A stretch of 58,523 bases of DNA, from assembly GCA_019322475.1 (NCBI GenBank), contig JAHWIN010000031.1:1-58523 (forward strand). Reading direction: 5' to 3'. Position numbers and translations under genes: made by a program. This document shows, piece by piece, positions 17,172-25,514 of this stretch (positions within the stretch are counted from its first letter, which is position 1; each line of letters starts with the position of its first letter). The notes beneath the pieces are model-generated. The model worked only from the letters and a program-made list of their open reading frames with translations. It was not told where the DNA came from and searched no databases. This stretch comes from Candidatus Woesearchaeota archaeon. GTDB taxonomy: Archaea > Nanobdellota > Nanobdellia > Woesearchaeales > JACPBV01.

Positions 17172-17882
17172 ATGGCAAATCATTCCCCCATTAAGGCAAA
17201 AGATAAAGGTTATCCTATAAAAACTATCACAAAAGCCGATATGCCTATCCTTATAATAGACCATGGAAGCAAACTGGTCAACCAGTTTGAGCATATACTT
17301 GAGACCCAGGGATATAACTGTTCTGAGGTAAAGAATTACAAGGATCTTGGAGACATCAGCGGAAAGGATTATGCGGCTGTTTTTCTTTATGGCGGCAATG
17401 GGAAGATAAGGGGCAACTCTGATCTGAATAATGAGTTAGCCATCTTAAGATACTGCATCAATAATAAGGTACCTACCATGGGAATAAACCATGGGGCCCA
17501 GATTATATGTTATTATTCTGGAAAAGGATGTAATTCCGGAGGGCTTATTTCCAGGCTTGAAAATCCAAGGCAGGGCGTTTTTGGTGATTATGTGACCAAA
17601 GGCAAGGATTCTATACTGAAAGATGTTGAAGGTATAATTACAATGGAATGGCACAAGTGGGCTATAGACCATATAGGAGAGGATTATAATGTTTTGATCA
17701 CAGACGGTCTAAGAAAAATCCAGCTCGCTGTACATAAAGAAGCGCCAGTGTATGCTTCTCAGTTCCATCCTGAGATGAAAAGATCAGAAGGCAGCCTGAG
17801 AACAAATGGAGAGATAATATTTAACAATTTTTTGAATATTGCTTATAATGCTTACCAGAACGCACAAAGGCCTCTTTTGTAG
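17172..17882 (+). CDS. GMP synthase subunit A-like class I amidotransferase lacking the catalytic Cys
   Basis: 236 residues. After a 23-residue leader, PILIIDHGSK and the ladder FLYGGNG, MGINHGAQ, EWHKWAI and SQFHPEM follow the order of GATase subunits such as GuaA-A. The nucleophile elbow GICxGxQ reads GINHGAQ (AAC codon, two or more base changes from a Cys codon), so the glutaminase Cys is lost while the His-Glu pair is kept. It cannot work as a normal glutaminase. It could be a regulatory or ligand-binding pseudo-enzyme, or a partner of GuaAb using free ammonia. Its 3' end overlaps the convergent gene by 99 bp. Confidence 0.8.
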   Translation: MANHSPIKAKDKGYPIKTITKADMPILIIDHGSKLVNQFEHILETQGYNCSEVKNYKDLGDISGKDYAAVFLYGGNGKIRGNSDLNNELAILRYCINNKVPTMGINHGAQIICYYSGKGCNSGGLISRLENPRQGVFGDYVTKGKDSILKDVEGIITMEWHKWAIDHIGEDYNVLITDGLRKIQLAVHKEAPVYASQFHPEMKRSEGSLRTNGEIIFNNFLNIAYNAYQNAQRPLL

Positions 17883-18713
17883 GATATGGAAGATGCGGCT
17901 TAATCTTTTTCCTTTGGCTTTTTTCTTGTATTTTCTTCTTACTTTTCCTTTGACTATATCGCTGATAATCTCTTCAGGAGCATAACCTGTTGTTCCTTGA
18001 GCATGGGGGCTTTTAACCTTTCCCTCTAAGGAACCAGTTTCAGCAGGCAGCGCCTTCCGCCCGGTTGCTTTTTGCAAGAATCTTACGATAGTTTCTTCGT
18101 CCTCTATTCTTTTTCTTCTTTCAGGATGATATTGCGTTCCTGAGAGATTTCCTTTTTCAAACTCCATTATATAATGGGTGCCCTGGTGCTTTTCTTTGGA
18201 TTTCACTGCTTCACGGATACGCCCGCTTAGTTTTCTTTGGTGTTTTGCAGGGATCAGATATTTGTGGTAAAGTCCCTTCTCTTTGTTGATGTTGAACTTT
18301 CCTGAGTTTACAGAATATGCTTCTAATGTTTGTGCGATGGCTTTGGCACCTTCGCATATGCCATGAACCTTTGCCCTTTTTTCTTTTATCAGGTAATCAT
18401 AGACACTGTTGGCCCTTTTCATCACCGGGTGTTTGTATTCTACCCCTTTATGCTTGGCAACATGGAATTCTTTCTCTTTTTCATACCAGTGCCCTGTTCC
18501 TCCTCCAGCTATGTAGCCATTAGCCTTATAGTTATTAAGATGCTTATTGTCTTTAAGGTACCTGCTCATCTCACCATGGTTTACTAATTTAACGTCAATC
18601 TTTTCTTTGAACCTTCTTCCTGCTATCTTATTGACATAATTATAGAGAAGTTTGGCTTTGCTACTATCTTTGTCCCTGTAATTGTTGATTATGTTTATCC
18701 TATAGCCAGCCAT
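17784..18713 (-). CDS. Class I amidotransferase/peptidase C26-like protein
   Basis: 309 residues. The nucleophile elbow GICEGAKAIAQ and GTQYHPERR supply a Cys-His-Glu triad, so an active glutaminase or gamma-glutamyl-peptidase-type hydrolase is possible. The N-terminal half (RINIINNYRD, IAGGGTGHWYEKEKEF) is unlike GuaA. The last 100 residues are basic (KVRRKYKKKAKGKRLS), and the final 33 are encoded antisense to the convergent gene. A TATA box near 18735-18746 lies 25 bp before the ATG. It sits next to a Cys-less relative and the ATP-grasp array, so it may trim or load the product of that cluster; this is inference. Confidence 0.7.
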   Translation of the reverse strand: MAGYRINIINNYRDKDSSKAKLLYNYVNKIAGRRFKEKIDVKLVNHGEMSRYLKDNKHLNNYKANGYIAGGGTGHWYEKEKEFHVAKHKGVEYKHPVMKRANSVYDYLIKEKRAKVHGICEGAKAIAQTLEAYSVNSGKFNINKEKGLYHKYLIPAKHQRKLSGRIREAVKSKEKHQGTHYIMEFEKGNLSGTQYHPERRKRIEDEETIVRFLQKATGRKALPAETGSLEGKVKSPHAQGTTGYAPEEIISDIVKGKVRRKYKKKAKGKRLSRIFHILQKRPLCVLVSIISNIQKIVKYYLSICSQAAF

Positions 18714-18734
18714 GATCTTTTTGAAGAGCCTGAA

Positions 18735-18746
18735 TTATATAAATAT
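18735..18746 (-). promoter_or_regulatory. TATA box for the C26-like gene
   Basis: On the minus strand the sequence reads AATTATATAAAT-like (plus-strand AATTATATAAAT region) about 25 bp before ATG 18713. It supports a leaderless start. Confidence 0.45.
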
Positions 18747-18909
18747 TGCTGTAAACCGCCACGATATACCCCAATCAGGCAGAACCCACCAAAACATTTT
18801 TAAAGTAGCTTCTATTTTGATAGTTAGATAACAAGAAATCTCACTTTTTATTCATCGTTATTAATCCAAGTGGGCTTATTTTATTCCATTGAACTTATGG
18901 AAGTGCAGA

Positions 18910-19860
18910 ATGAAGATAGGGATAGTAAAGGAACATGGACTGGCTGACAAGAGGGCGATACTTCTTCCGGAAGAGGTCAGAAAGCTTGTAAGGGCCGGGA
19001 ATAAGGTTTTTGCAGAGAAAGGACTAGGCGAAGGGGTGTATTTTGAGGATTCAGAGTACAGGAAAGCCGGAGCAACGATAGTCAGCGAGCCCAAGGAGGC
19101 CTTTTCCCAGGAGCTTGTGGTGAAGCTGAGATGCCCTTCTGACAATGAGTTCCTCATGATGAAGAACAATATCCTTTTCAGCATGCTCCATTTGGAGCAG
19201 AACCTTCACAGGATCAGGATAGTCAAGAAGCAGAACATAAAGGCCATAGCCATGGAGCGCGTCTTGAATGAATATGGGGACAGGCTTGTTGACTGCACAG
19301 AGCTTACAGGGGAGCAGGCCATATTATACGCATTCAACCTGGCGATGAAATCCCCTTCAGAATGCAGGATACTTGTTCTTGGGTATGGAAGGGTCGCTAG
19401 CGGAGCGATAAACATAGCCAACAAGCTTGGGGCAAAGATAAAGATACTAAGAAAAAGCGAATATAAGCACATAAAGCACCGCCTGAAGGGCAAGGATATG
19501 CTGATAAACGGGATAACCTGGCCGAAGTACCATAGAGACAAGAAGGATTATGTTGTTACCAGGAAGATGCTGAAGCTGCTTAACAGGGGGGCTGTCGTCG
19601 TCGATATATCTGTAGATTATCCTAATCCTATAGAAACATGCAGGCCTACTTACCCTAATGACCCATGGTATGAGATAGACGGCGTAAAGCATGTAGGGAT
19701 ATACGGGTATCCGGCACTTGCTCCTATATCAAGCGCTGAGCGGTACTCAAGGCAGCTTCTTCCCCTCATCCTGGACATATCAAAAAACAGGATAAAGGAG
19801 ATGTCAAAGCCGCTTCAGAAGGCGCTGGTAAGGCCAAGAGATTACTTAAGAAAAGAATGA
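18910..19860 (+). CDS. Alanine dehydrogenase/opine dehydrogenase-like oxidoreductase
   Basis: 316 residues from ATG 18910, which gives MKIGIVKEHGLADKRAILLPEE, the classic AlaDH/PNT N-terminus; an in-frame TTG at 18889 would add seven unlikely residues. The NAD site LVLGYGRVASGAINIANKLGA starts near residue 160. The length is closer to N5-(carboxyethyl)ornithine synthase (about 315) than to alanine dehydrogenase (about 360-370), and LYS1-type saccharopine dehydrogenases are also related. It would reductively join pyruvate or another keto acid to an amine. It overlaps the next gene by 4 bp (ATGA), so the two proteins are made together. Substrate unknown. Confidence 0.75.
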   Translation: MKIGIVKEHGLADKRAILLPEEVRKLVRAGNKVFAEKGLGEGVYFEDSEYRKAGATIVSEPKEAFSQELVVKLRCPSDNEFLMMKNNILFSMLHLEQNLHRIRIVKKQNIKAIAMERVLNEYGDRLVDCTELTGEQAILYAFNLAMKSPSECRILVLGYGRVASGAINIANKLGAKIKILRKSEYKHIKHRLKGKDMLINGITWPKYHRDKKDYVVTRKMLKLLNRGAVVVDISVDYPNPIETCRPTYPNDPWYEIDGVKHVGIYGYPALAPISSAERYSRQLLPLILDISKNRIKEMSKPLQKALVRPRDYLRKE

Positions 19861-21368
19861 AAACAATCCTTGTCATAGGCGACGACTCAGACTGGGAGTC
19901 ATTCCTTAAGTTTAAGAAGAAGAGGGAATTCTTCAGGAAAAATAAGATATCTTTTAAGGCGATAGGATACAGCCCTGTCCTGAAAGGGAAGCTTCCTGAA
20001 ATAAAAAACAAGGACATACTTATCTTTCTTTTTTTCCCTCTGGATTACTGGAACAACAGGATAGAGGGGAATTTTGTAAAAGGGAGAGTCTATGGAGACA
20101 GGAAATGCGCCCTCATGTTCTATGATTATCTTGATAAGGTAAAGGGCATGATCGATGATAGATACAGGGGCAAAAGGCTGAGCTATGTCAACTCTTTCGG
20201 GTCAGTCAAGGTTGACAGGGATAAGGAGCTGACAAAGAAGGTCATCGGAAAGGCTGTTCCTGTTCCTCTAGGTTATCCTGTAAGGAGGTATGAGGATATA
20301 GAAAAGCTGCTCTCCCTGGGGAAGAGGCTTTACATAAAGGTTAATTTCGGAGCAATGGGGAAAGGGATAACAAGGCTTGAGAAAGGAAAATGGGTTACAA
20401 ATTTCCTGTATAGGAAAGGGAATATAGTAAGCAGGAAGGGGGATTACGGATGGAAATTCAATGACATTACAGGCAGGAAAAATTTTCTTAAAAAACTGCT
20501 CAAGAAGGATGTTGTTGTCGAGGAGGCTATCGACCCTTATGTCATAAGGGGGAAGAAATTTGACATAAGGTATTATGTGGTATACGGAAAGATAAAACAC
20601 AGGATGATAAGAAGCACATCTGAAGGCAATGTCGTCACTAACATAACCCAGGGGGGAAGCAAGGAGGGAAAAGCCTTCATGAGGAAAATACCTAAAACAT
20701 TCCTTAAGAGGGCTGAAAAAAGCGCTGTTGAAGCTGCAAGAGCACTAAGGCTCAACCTTGCGGGGATCGATGTCATGATCTCAAGAAAAGGAATACCTTA
20801 TGTTATAGAAGCGCAGTCATTCCCGGGATTCCCTGCATCCAGGCATAACTTTTCAGAAAAGCTTGCAAAGGATATAATCAGGAACTGGAGATGCATAGAG
20901 ATAAGGAAGGCAGAGAAAAGAGACCTTAAGGATATCCTAAGGCTTAAGCTGAAGCTGAAGAAACAGGATCTTGAGATAGACAGATACCTTAAGGACCCTC
21001 ATGAGACCAAGGAGCTTTACAAAAGGTATCTTATAAGGGACCTAAGCAGGCAGGGCCAGGACAGGATCCTTTTTGTTGCTGTAATGAACAATAAGGTTGT
21101 AGGGTATGTGAGAGGGACCCTTACAAGGACCCTGCATGTCCTTAATGTAAGGCTGAGGGGAACTATAGACAACCTTTATGTAGAGAAAAGATACAGGGGG
21201 AAAGGCTTTGCAGGACAGCTTGTAAATGAGCTTATAGGATGGTTCAGGGAAAAGGGCGTTGATGTAATGACGCTTCATGTCTATCCTTCAAACTCAAAGG
21301 CCATATCATTATACAGGAGCTTCGGCTTTGAGGAATACACCTTAAACATGAGCAGAAAGACGGGTTAG
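19857..21368 (+). CDS. RimK-like ATP-grasp ligase fused to a GNAT acetyltransferase
   Basis: 503 residues. Residues 1-345 are an ATP-grasp ligase: IKVNFGAMGKGITR, VVEEAIDPYVIRGKKFDIRY, NITQGGS and the metal site YVIEAQSFPGF. Residues 350-503 are a GNAT domain: IEIRKAEKRDLKDI, IDNLYVEKRYRGKGFAG (acetyl-CoA loop) and YRSFGFEEY. Ligase and acetyltransferase on one chain suggest sequential amide formation on one molecule, such as ligation followed by N-acetylation of the product. The upstream dehydrogenase is coupled by a 4-bp overlap. The stop overlaps the stop of the convergent antiporter gene by 4 bp. Confidence 0.82.
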   Translation: MKTILVIGDDSDWESFLKFKKKREFFRKNKISFKAIGYSPVLKGKLPEIKNKDILIFLFFPLDYWNNRIEGNFVKGRVYGDRKCALMFYDYLDKVKGMIDDRYRGKRLSYVNSFGSVKVDRDKELTKKVIGKAVPVPLGYPVRRYEDIEKLLSLGKRLYIKVNFGAMGKGITRLEKGKWVTNFLYRKGNIVSRKGDYGWKFNDITGRKNFLKKLLKKDVVVEEAIDPYVIRGKKFDIRYYVVYGKIKHRMIRSTSEGNVVTNITQGGSKEGKAFMRKIPKTFLKRAEKSAVEAARALRLNLAGIDVMISRKGIPYVIEAQSFPGFPASRHNFSEKLAKDIIRNWRCIEIRKAEKRDLKDILRLKLKLKKQDLEIDRYLKDPHETKELYKRYLIRDLSRQGQDRILFVAVMNNKVVGYVRGTLTRTLHVLNVRLRGTIDNLYVEKRYRGKGFAGQLVNELIGWFREKGVDVMTLHVYPSNSKAISLYRSFGFEEYTLNMSRKTG

Positions 21369-22357
21369 TACATAAAGAACCTGAACTTTAATACCATAAA
21401 TATGATGTAGAGGCCTATGAGGACCAGGCCCCTTCTTGACGCTGTCTTTCCCTCTTTTGGTTCTGTCCTGAAAGATATCAGCAGCAGCGCTATTATGGAA
21501 GCTATGAACCAGAATGGGACATCAAAGAAAAGGAGGCTCTTGTCAAAGCTTAGCCCTGCGCTTCCTGTTGCGATCGCTCCGACTGCCATAGAGAACATGG
21601 GGTCTGTTATGTTCGAGCCTATCAGGGTTCCTATCGAAATGTCTCCTGCTTTCTTGAACAATGCCCTTAAGGCTGTAGATAATTCTGGGAGTGCAGTCCC
21701 TACACCTATTACCATGACGCCGATGAAGCTTTGAGCGACGCCCCATATCTCAGCTATGATCAGGGCAGAGCGCACAACAATGTCTGATGCCAGGATCAGG
21801 ATGCCTATGCCTAAAGCCATCAGAATGCCGTCTTTAAGGTAGGCCCTGAAGCTTTCTATCCTGAAATTCTTAATCTCATCCCTGACCTTTCCGATGACCT
21901 TTTCATGCATGCCTCTTGAGTGGAGATAAATGAAGTAAGCCAATAGCAGGATAATCCCTTCAGCTAAGGTTATCTTTGACCCAGTCAGGCCTACAATAAA
22001 GACAGCTATTATTGACAGCAGGACCATCATGCCGTCTTTTTTCATCAGCTTTTTTGTTGATGAGAGCGCTCCGAACAGTATTACACATCCCAGGATCAGG
22101 GTTATCTGGACGATGTCAGAACCCAGGTTTGTACCTACAGCTATGCCTGACGCTTCTATGCCGAGCCTTACCTTGAGCCCTGAGCTCAGGTTAGTCATTA
22201 TTTCAGGAAGCGAGGTTCCTATGGAGATTATTGTCAGGCCCACCAACGTTTGGGATATGTTAAGCCTTTCAGATATCTCTTTTGCACTTTCGACTACATA
22301 ATCAGCTCCAAAGTAGAGTCCTACAACTCCAGCTATAAGGAATATAAACGGGTTCAT
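21365..22357 (-). CDS. Ca2+/cation:proton or Na+ antiporter (CaCA family)
   Basis: 330 residues with about ten hydrophobic helices. The two CaCA alpha repeats are clear: GTSLPEIMTNLSSG with GTNLGSDIVQ in the first half, and GTALPELSTALRAL with GSNITDPMF in the second. The acidic residue in each GTSxPE motif binds the cation. The protein is close in size to bacterial YrbG-type exchangers. The ATG overlaps the stop of the upstream unknown gene (ATGA), indicating an operon with it. Confidence 0.92.
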   Translation of the reverse strand: MNPFIFLIAGVVGLYFGADYVVESAKEISERLNISQTLVGLTIISIGTSLPEIMTNLSSGLKVRLGIEASGIAVGTNLGSDIVQITLILGCVILFGALSSTKKLMKKDGMMVLLSIIAVFIVGLTGSKITLAEGIILLLAYFIYLHSRGMHEKVIGKVRDEIKNFRIESFRAYLKDGILMALGIGILILASDIVVRSALIIAEIWGVAQSFIGVMVIGVGTALPELSTALRALFKKAGDISIGTLIGSNITDPMFSMAVGAIATGSAGLSFDKSLLFFDVPFWFIASIIALLLISFRTEPKEGKTASRRGLVLIGLYIIFMVLKFRFFMY

Positions 22358-23001
22358 TCTTCTATCCTGGGCTCAAATCTTTTGAGGAAAGACCGTACAT
22401 CCTGGAATGAAGGCATGTCCAGGAAGCCTATGGAAGACAGCCTTGAATATATATCCATCTTTTTTACCCCCTTGCTGACAGCATAGTAGCTGCAAAGCCT
22501 GAACTGGGAAGAGCTTTCATCAAGGATATCATGGCCATAGTGAAGCTCTATACCTCCCTGCTTATGCTTTTCCAGTAAAACGTGAGATTCCTTTTGGTCA
22601 AAATAAGAGATGAATATCCTATCTTTTGCCTTGTCAACCTCTCTTGAAAACCTTTCAGGGTCTTCTATATCTGCCGCCCCGAAGTCCCTTGCTCCAACGG
22701 CTTTCAATCCGTCCATCTTTGAAGCGGTGCTTGTGAAAACATCCTTGACGCTTTTTTCCTTTATGATGACCTTTAGGGCAACATCCTCAGAAGTATCTTT
22801 GACCTTCAGGAGAATCCCCCTGTATTTCCTGTTAAAAATGCCGACAGCCTCCTTGAAGACCTTTATCTTCTTTTCTATGCCTTTAGTGAGCATAACATAC
22901 TCCTCTTTTATCCCAAAGTATACCCTTAACAGCTCAATAAAATCCTTTTTGAACTCCCTCAGATCCCCCTGGCTTAATTCACCTGTTATGCTCTTGTCCA
23001 T
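22354..23001 (-). CDS. Unknown soluble protein coupled to the CaCA antiporter
   Basis: 215 residues that I do not recognise. There is no signal peptide or membrane segment. The central part, RFSREVDKAKDRIFISYFDQKES then LLEKHKQGGIELHYGHD, looks alpha/beta. The N-terminal part is helical and mentions no Cys. A TATA box at 23024-23033 lies 25 bp before ATG 23001, so the transcript is leaderless. Four-base overlap with the antiporter suggests a role in ion homeostasis or simple cotranscription. Confidence 0.75.
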   Translation of the reverse strand: MDKSITGELSQGDLREFKKDFIELLRVYFGIKEEYVMLTKGIEKKIKVFKEAVGIFNRKYRGILLKVKDTSEDVALKVIIKEKSVKDVFTSTASKMDGLKAVGARDFGAADIEDPERFSREVDKAKDRIFISYFDQKESHVLLEKHKQGGIELHYGHDILDESSSQFRLCSYYAVSKGVKKMDIYSRLSSIGFLDMPSFQDVRSFLKRFEPRIEE

Positions 23002-23055
23002 ATTTCCTATAAGAACCAGATCGTATATAAATCTTATGCATAAATCTTGATAGGG

Positions 23056-23613
23056 TCACTCTACAATGATCTCCCCCCTCATCTGGGGCTTTTTTTTGTA
23101 AAGTACATCAAAATAAGTGAAGGTTCCCCTGTTTTTGAAGGTGTAGCTGAACTCGTCGCCATAATATAGTATAGGGCTTCTGAACACATTGGAATGGGCA
23201 GCAATATAGTGCCTTGTCTCACCTTCCTCTTCCCATTCATCCTCATGCTTCCAAACTACAGTGTCTCCCTGTTTTATCATTATCTCCTGGGGCTCTAATT
23301 TCAGGCCTTTTATCGTTATTGTTATGGTTTCAGGAAGATGCTTTTCTTCACCATCTTCTTCCGCCTCTTCATCTTCTGCTTCATCAACAGATTCTTCACT
23401 TTCATTCTTTTTCGTTTCGTTCAGGCTTTCTTCGGCAGCCTTTTCTTTTACCGCTTCATTACTCTCTTTTTCTGCTTCTTCTTTACCTATAAGGCTCTCT
23501 TCTGCTTTCTCTTCTATGTTCTTAACTATCGGTTTTGTCTTTCCTATAGAACAGGCGCTAACAAAAAGAACCAGAATCATGATCATAACTATGGCTTTCA
23601 CCATCATGGTCAT
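23056..23613 (-). CDS. Lipoprotein with a copper-ligand-poor cupredoxin domain
   Basis: Up to 185 residues. A signal peptide ends in the lipobox LFVSAC (Cys about 21), so the protein is lipid-anchored outside the cell. A Glu/Lys-rich spacer to about residue 90 leads to a cupredoxin fold: ITIKGLKLEPQEIMIKQGDTVVWKHED through GEIIVE. The first His ligand is in TRHYIAAHS and a Met is kept near the end, but the Cys region reads FTYFDVLYKKKPQM instead of YxYxCxxHxxM. ATGs at 23607 and 23604 suit the TATA box at 23625 better than the first. Two further proteins nearby share the YFD change. Confidence 0.8.
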   Translation of the reverse strand: MTMMVKAIVMIMILVLFVSACSIGKTKPIVKNIEEKAEESLIGKEEAEKESNEAVKEKAAEESLNETKKNESEESVDEAEDEEAEEDGEEKHLPETITITIKGLKLEPQEIMIKQGDTVVWKHEDEWEEEGETRHYIAAHSNVFRSPILYYGDEFSYTFKNRGTFTYFDVLYKKKPQMRGEIIVE

Positions 23614-23749
23614 AGAATGGAAAGGGATATTTAAATTTTTCTATCATGACTACTTTTTAGTCATTAAATGAATCAGCAAGAACGATAGAGGTGTTGCGGT
23701 TCTATGGTTTTAGGGGGTTTAGAGCCTTGTTTTACAATAAAACAAAGTC

Positions 23750-23757
23750 TTTATATA
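23750..23757 (+). promoter_or_regulatory. TATA box for the endonuclease Q gene
   Basis: TTTATATA lies 22 bp before ATG 23780, giving a leaderless transcript. Confidence 0.55.
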
Positions 23758-23779
23758 CTTTTGTCAAAACTTTCTTTTC

Positions 23780-25048
23780 ATGGAAATCATATCTGACCTG
23801 CACATACATTCACGTTTCTCGAGAGCGACCTCAAAGCAGCTGAACCTGGAGAACCTTGAGAAATATGCAAGGATCAAGGGGGTCACTTTATTGGGCACAG
23901 GGGACTTTACTCATCCAGGATGGATAAAGGAGCTTAAAGAAAACCTAAGGGAGGACGGAACAGGAATACTCAGGTCTAAGGGTGATTTTCCTTTTGTCCT
24001 GCAGACAGAGGTATCCCTGATATATACACAAGGCGGGAGGGGAAGAAGGGTGCACCTTGTCCTTCTGGCGAAGAGCTTTGATGTTGTGGACCAGGTGACC
24101 GAGTATTTCGGGAAGCTTGGAAGGCTGGACTATGACGGAAGGCCCATATTCAACAAATCATGTTTCGAGGCTGTAGAGTCATTAAAGGAGATAGATGAGG
24201 ATATAGAGATAATACCTGCCCATATATGGACCCCATGGTTCAGCCTTTTTGGGTCCATGTCCGGCTTTGATTCTGTCGAGGAATGCTTTAAGGACCAGAC
24301 AAGGCATATCCATGCTATGGAGACAGGGCTGAGCAGCGACCCTGCGATGAACTGGAGGCTTTCCCAGCTTGATAGATATTCCCTGGTTTCCTTTTCTGAC
24401 CTTCACTCTTTCTGGCCGTGGAGGATAGGAAGGGAATCTACTGTCTTTGAGCTGAGAAGGCTTGATTATAGAAGCATCATCGATGCATTAAAGTCTAAGG
24501 AAGGGCTTAAGGAAACAATAGAGTTCCATGCTGAGGAAGGCAAGTACCATTTTTCAGGGCACAGGGCCTGTGATGTCTGCATGTCACCGAAGGAAGCCTT
24601 AATGTCCAAAGACATCTGCCCTAAATGCGGCAGGAAGATAACTGTAGGTGTTGCAGAAAGGATAGAAGAGCTTGCAGACAGGCCTGAGGGGTTCAAGCCG
24701 GAGGGCGCAGTCCCGTTCAGAAACCTTATACCCCTTTCCGAGCTTATCGCAGGAATGGCCGGGTCTTCTGTGAATACCAAGAAGGTTTGGGGGGAGTATA
24801 ACAAGCTGGTAGGCGCGTTTGGAAACGAGATGAACATACTTCTTAATGTTGATAAGCCTGAGCTTGAAGAGGTTATCGGGGGAAAGATAGCAGATATAAT
24901 AATCAGGAACAGGAGCCAGGATATCCCTTTCAAGCCCGGCTTTGACGGCGTATATGGAACCCCTATATTTGACGGAGATGAAGCAGGGGGTAAAGAAGAG
25001 CAGCCTCTTAGGCGGAGGATTTTGCAGAAGGAGCTGACAAGCTTTTGA
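23780..25048 (+). CDS. Endonuclease Q-like PHP-domain DNA repair nuclease
   Basis: 422 residues, matching archaeal EndoQ. A PHP domain starts SDLHIHSRFSRATS and continues with GTGDFTHPGW, PAHIWTPWFS and SFSDLHSFWPWRIGRE, giving the His/Asp metal ligands. A zinc module CDVCMSPKEAL...CPKCG lies about residues 264-283, and a helical C-terminal part follows. EndoQ cleaves DNA 5' of uracil, hypoxanthine, xanthine and abasic sites. It is a monocistronic gene with its own TATA box. Confidence 0.85.
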   Translation: MEIISDLHIHSRFSRATSKQLNLENLEKYARIKGVTLLGTGDFTHPGWIKELKENLREDGTGILRSKGDFPFVLQTEVSLIYTQGGRGRRVHLVLLAKSFDVVDQVTEYFGKLGRLDYDGRPIFNKSCFEAVESLKEIDEDIEIIPAHIWTPWFSLFGSMSGFDSVEECFKDQTRHIHAMETGLSSDPAMNWRLSQLDRYSLVSFSDLHSFWPWRIGRESTVFELRRLDYRSIIDALKSKEGLKETIEFHAEEGKYHFSGHRACDVCMSPKEALMSKDICPKCGRKITVGVAERIEELADRPEGFKPEGAVPFRNLIPLSELIAGMAGSSVNTKKVWGEYNKLVGAFGNEMNILLNVDKPELEEVIGGKIADIIIRNRSQDIPFKPGFDGVYGTPIFDGDEAGGKEEQPLRRRILQKELTSF

Positions 25049-25145
25049 GAACTGAGGTTATGGAATGTATCATTAAATATTTTTTGAGCATATCCGTAAC
25101 TTTTTCTTGCTGTCCGGAACAGATTTATCGTCTGAAAACCAAAAC

Positions 25146-25158
25146 ATTTATATATAAG
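25146..25158 (+). promoter_or_regulatory. Strong TATA box of the small repeat protein
   Basis: ATTTATATATAAG lies about 90 bp before ATG 25248, so this mRNA should have a 5' leader of roughly 65-70 nt, unlike the leaderless genes around it. A full AAAGGAGGT ribosome site lies just before the start. Together these suggest high expression. Confidence 0.55.
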
Positions 25159-25247
25159 CTGCCCTTTTTTCTCGTCTATAATTGCGTGTGATTTAAGGCG
25201 GGGGATTTCCAAGTCTTAGATTATAGGTGAAAGGAGGTAGAACAAAA

Positions 25248-25475
25248 ATGGCAAAAAAAGTAGCAAAGGTAGGCGTTAAGAAAAAGCCAGGCTTTCTGTA
25301 TTTTGTTGATAAGAAAGGGAATGTAGCCTGTGCAAAGATGGCCCGAGGAAGAAAAAAAGGAAAGGCAAAAACAGAGGTAGTAGCAAAGGTAGGCGTCAAG
25401 AAAGAGAAAGGCTTCCTTTACTTTATCGACAAGAAAGGAGACATCTCCTGTGCAAAGATGGCCAGAGGAAGGTAA
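25248..25475 (+). CDS. Small basic protein made of two tandem copies of one unit
   Basis: 75 residues from ATG 25248, chosen for AAAGGAGGT 8 nt upstream. It consists of two copies of a unit VAKVGVKKxxGFLYFxDKKG followed by (N/D)xxCAKMARGR, joined by KKGKAKTE. The copies are almost identical at the DNA level as well. It is Lys/Arg-rich and has one Cys per unit. I know of no assigned function; small proteins with this unit seem familiar from DPANN genomes, but I cannot prove that here. A nucleic-acid-binding or ribosome-associated role would suit charge and expression signals. Confidence 0.85.
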   Translation: MAKKVAKVGVKKKPGFLYFVDKKGNVACAKMARGRKKGKAKTEVVAKVGVKKEKGFLYFIDKKGDISCAKMARGR

Positions 25476-25514
25476 ATCTTTCTTTATTTTTTCTTATTTT
25501 TTATATCTTTTTCT
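25476..25514 (+). terminator. T-rich terminator after the small repeat protein
   Basis: Several T-runs (TTTATTTTTT, CTTATTTTTT) follow the stop directly. Oligo-T clusters end transcription in archaea. The convergent cupredoxin gene stops at 25515, so the stretch may serve both. Confidence 0.6.

Noticed and set aside
23690..23735. GTGTTGCGG and GGGGG strings resembling the MITE-like TIR
   Set aside because: The match is short and there is no second arm or target repeat.
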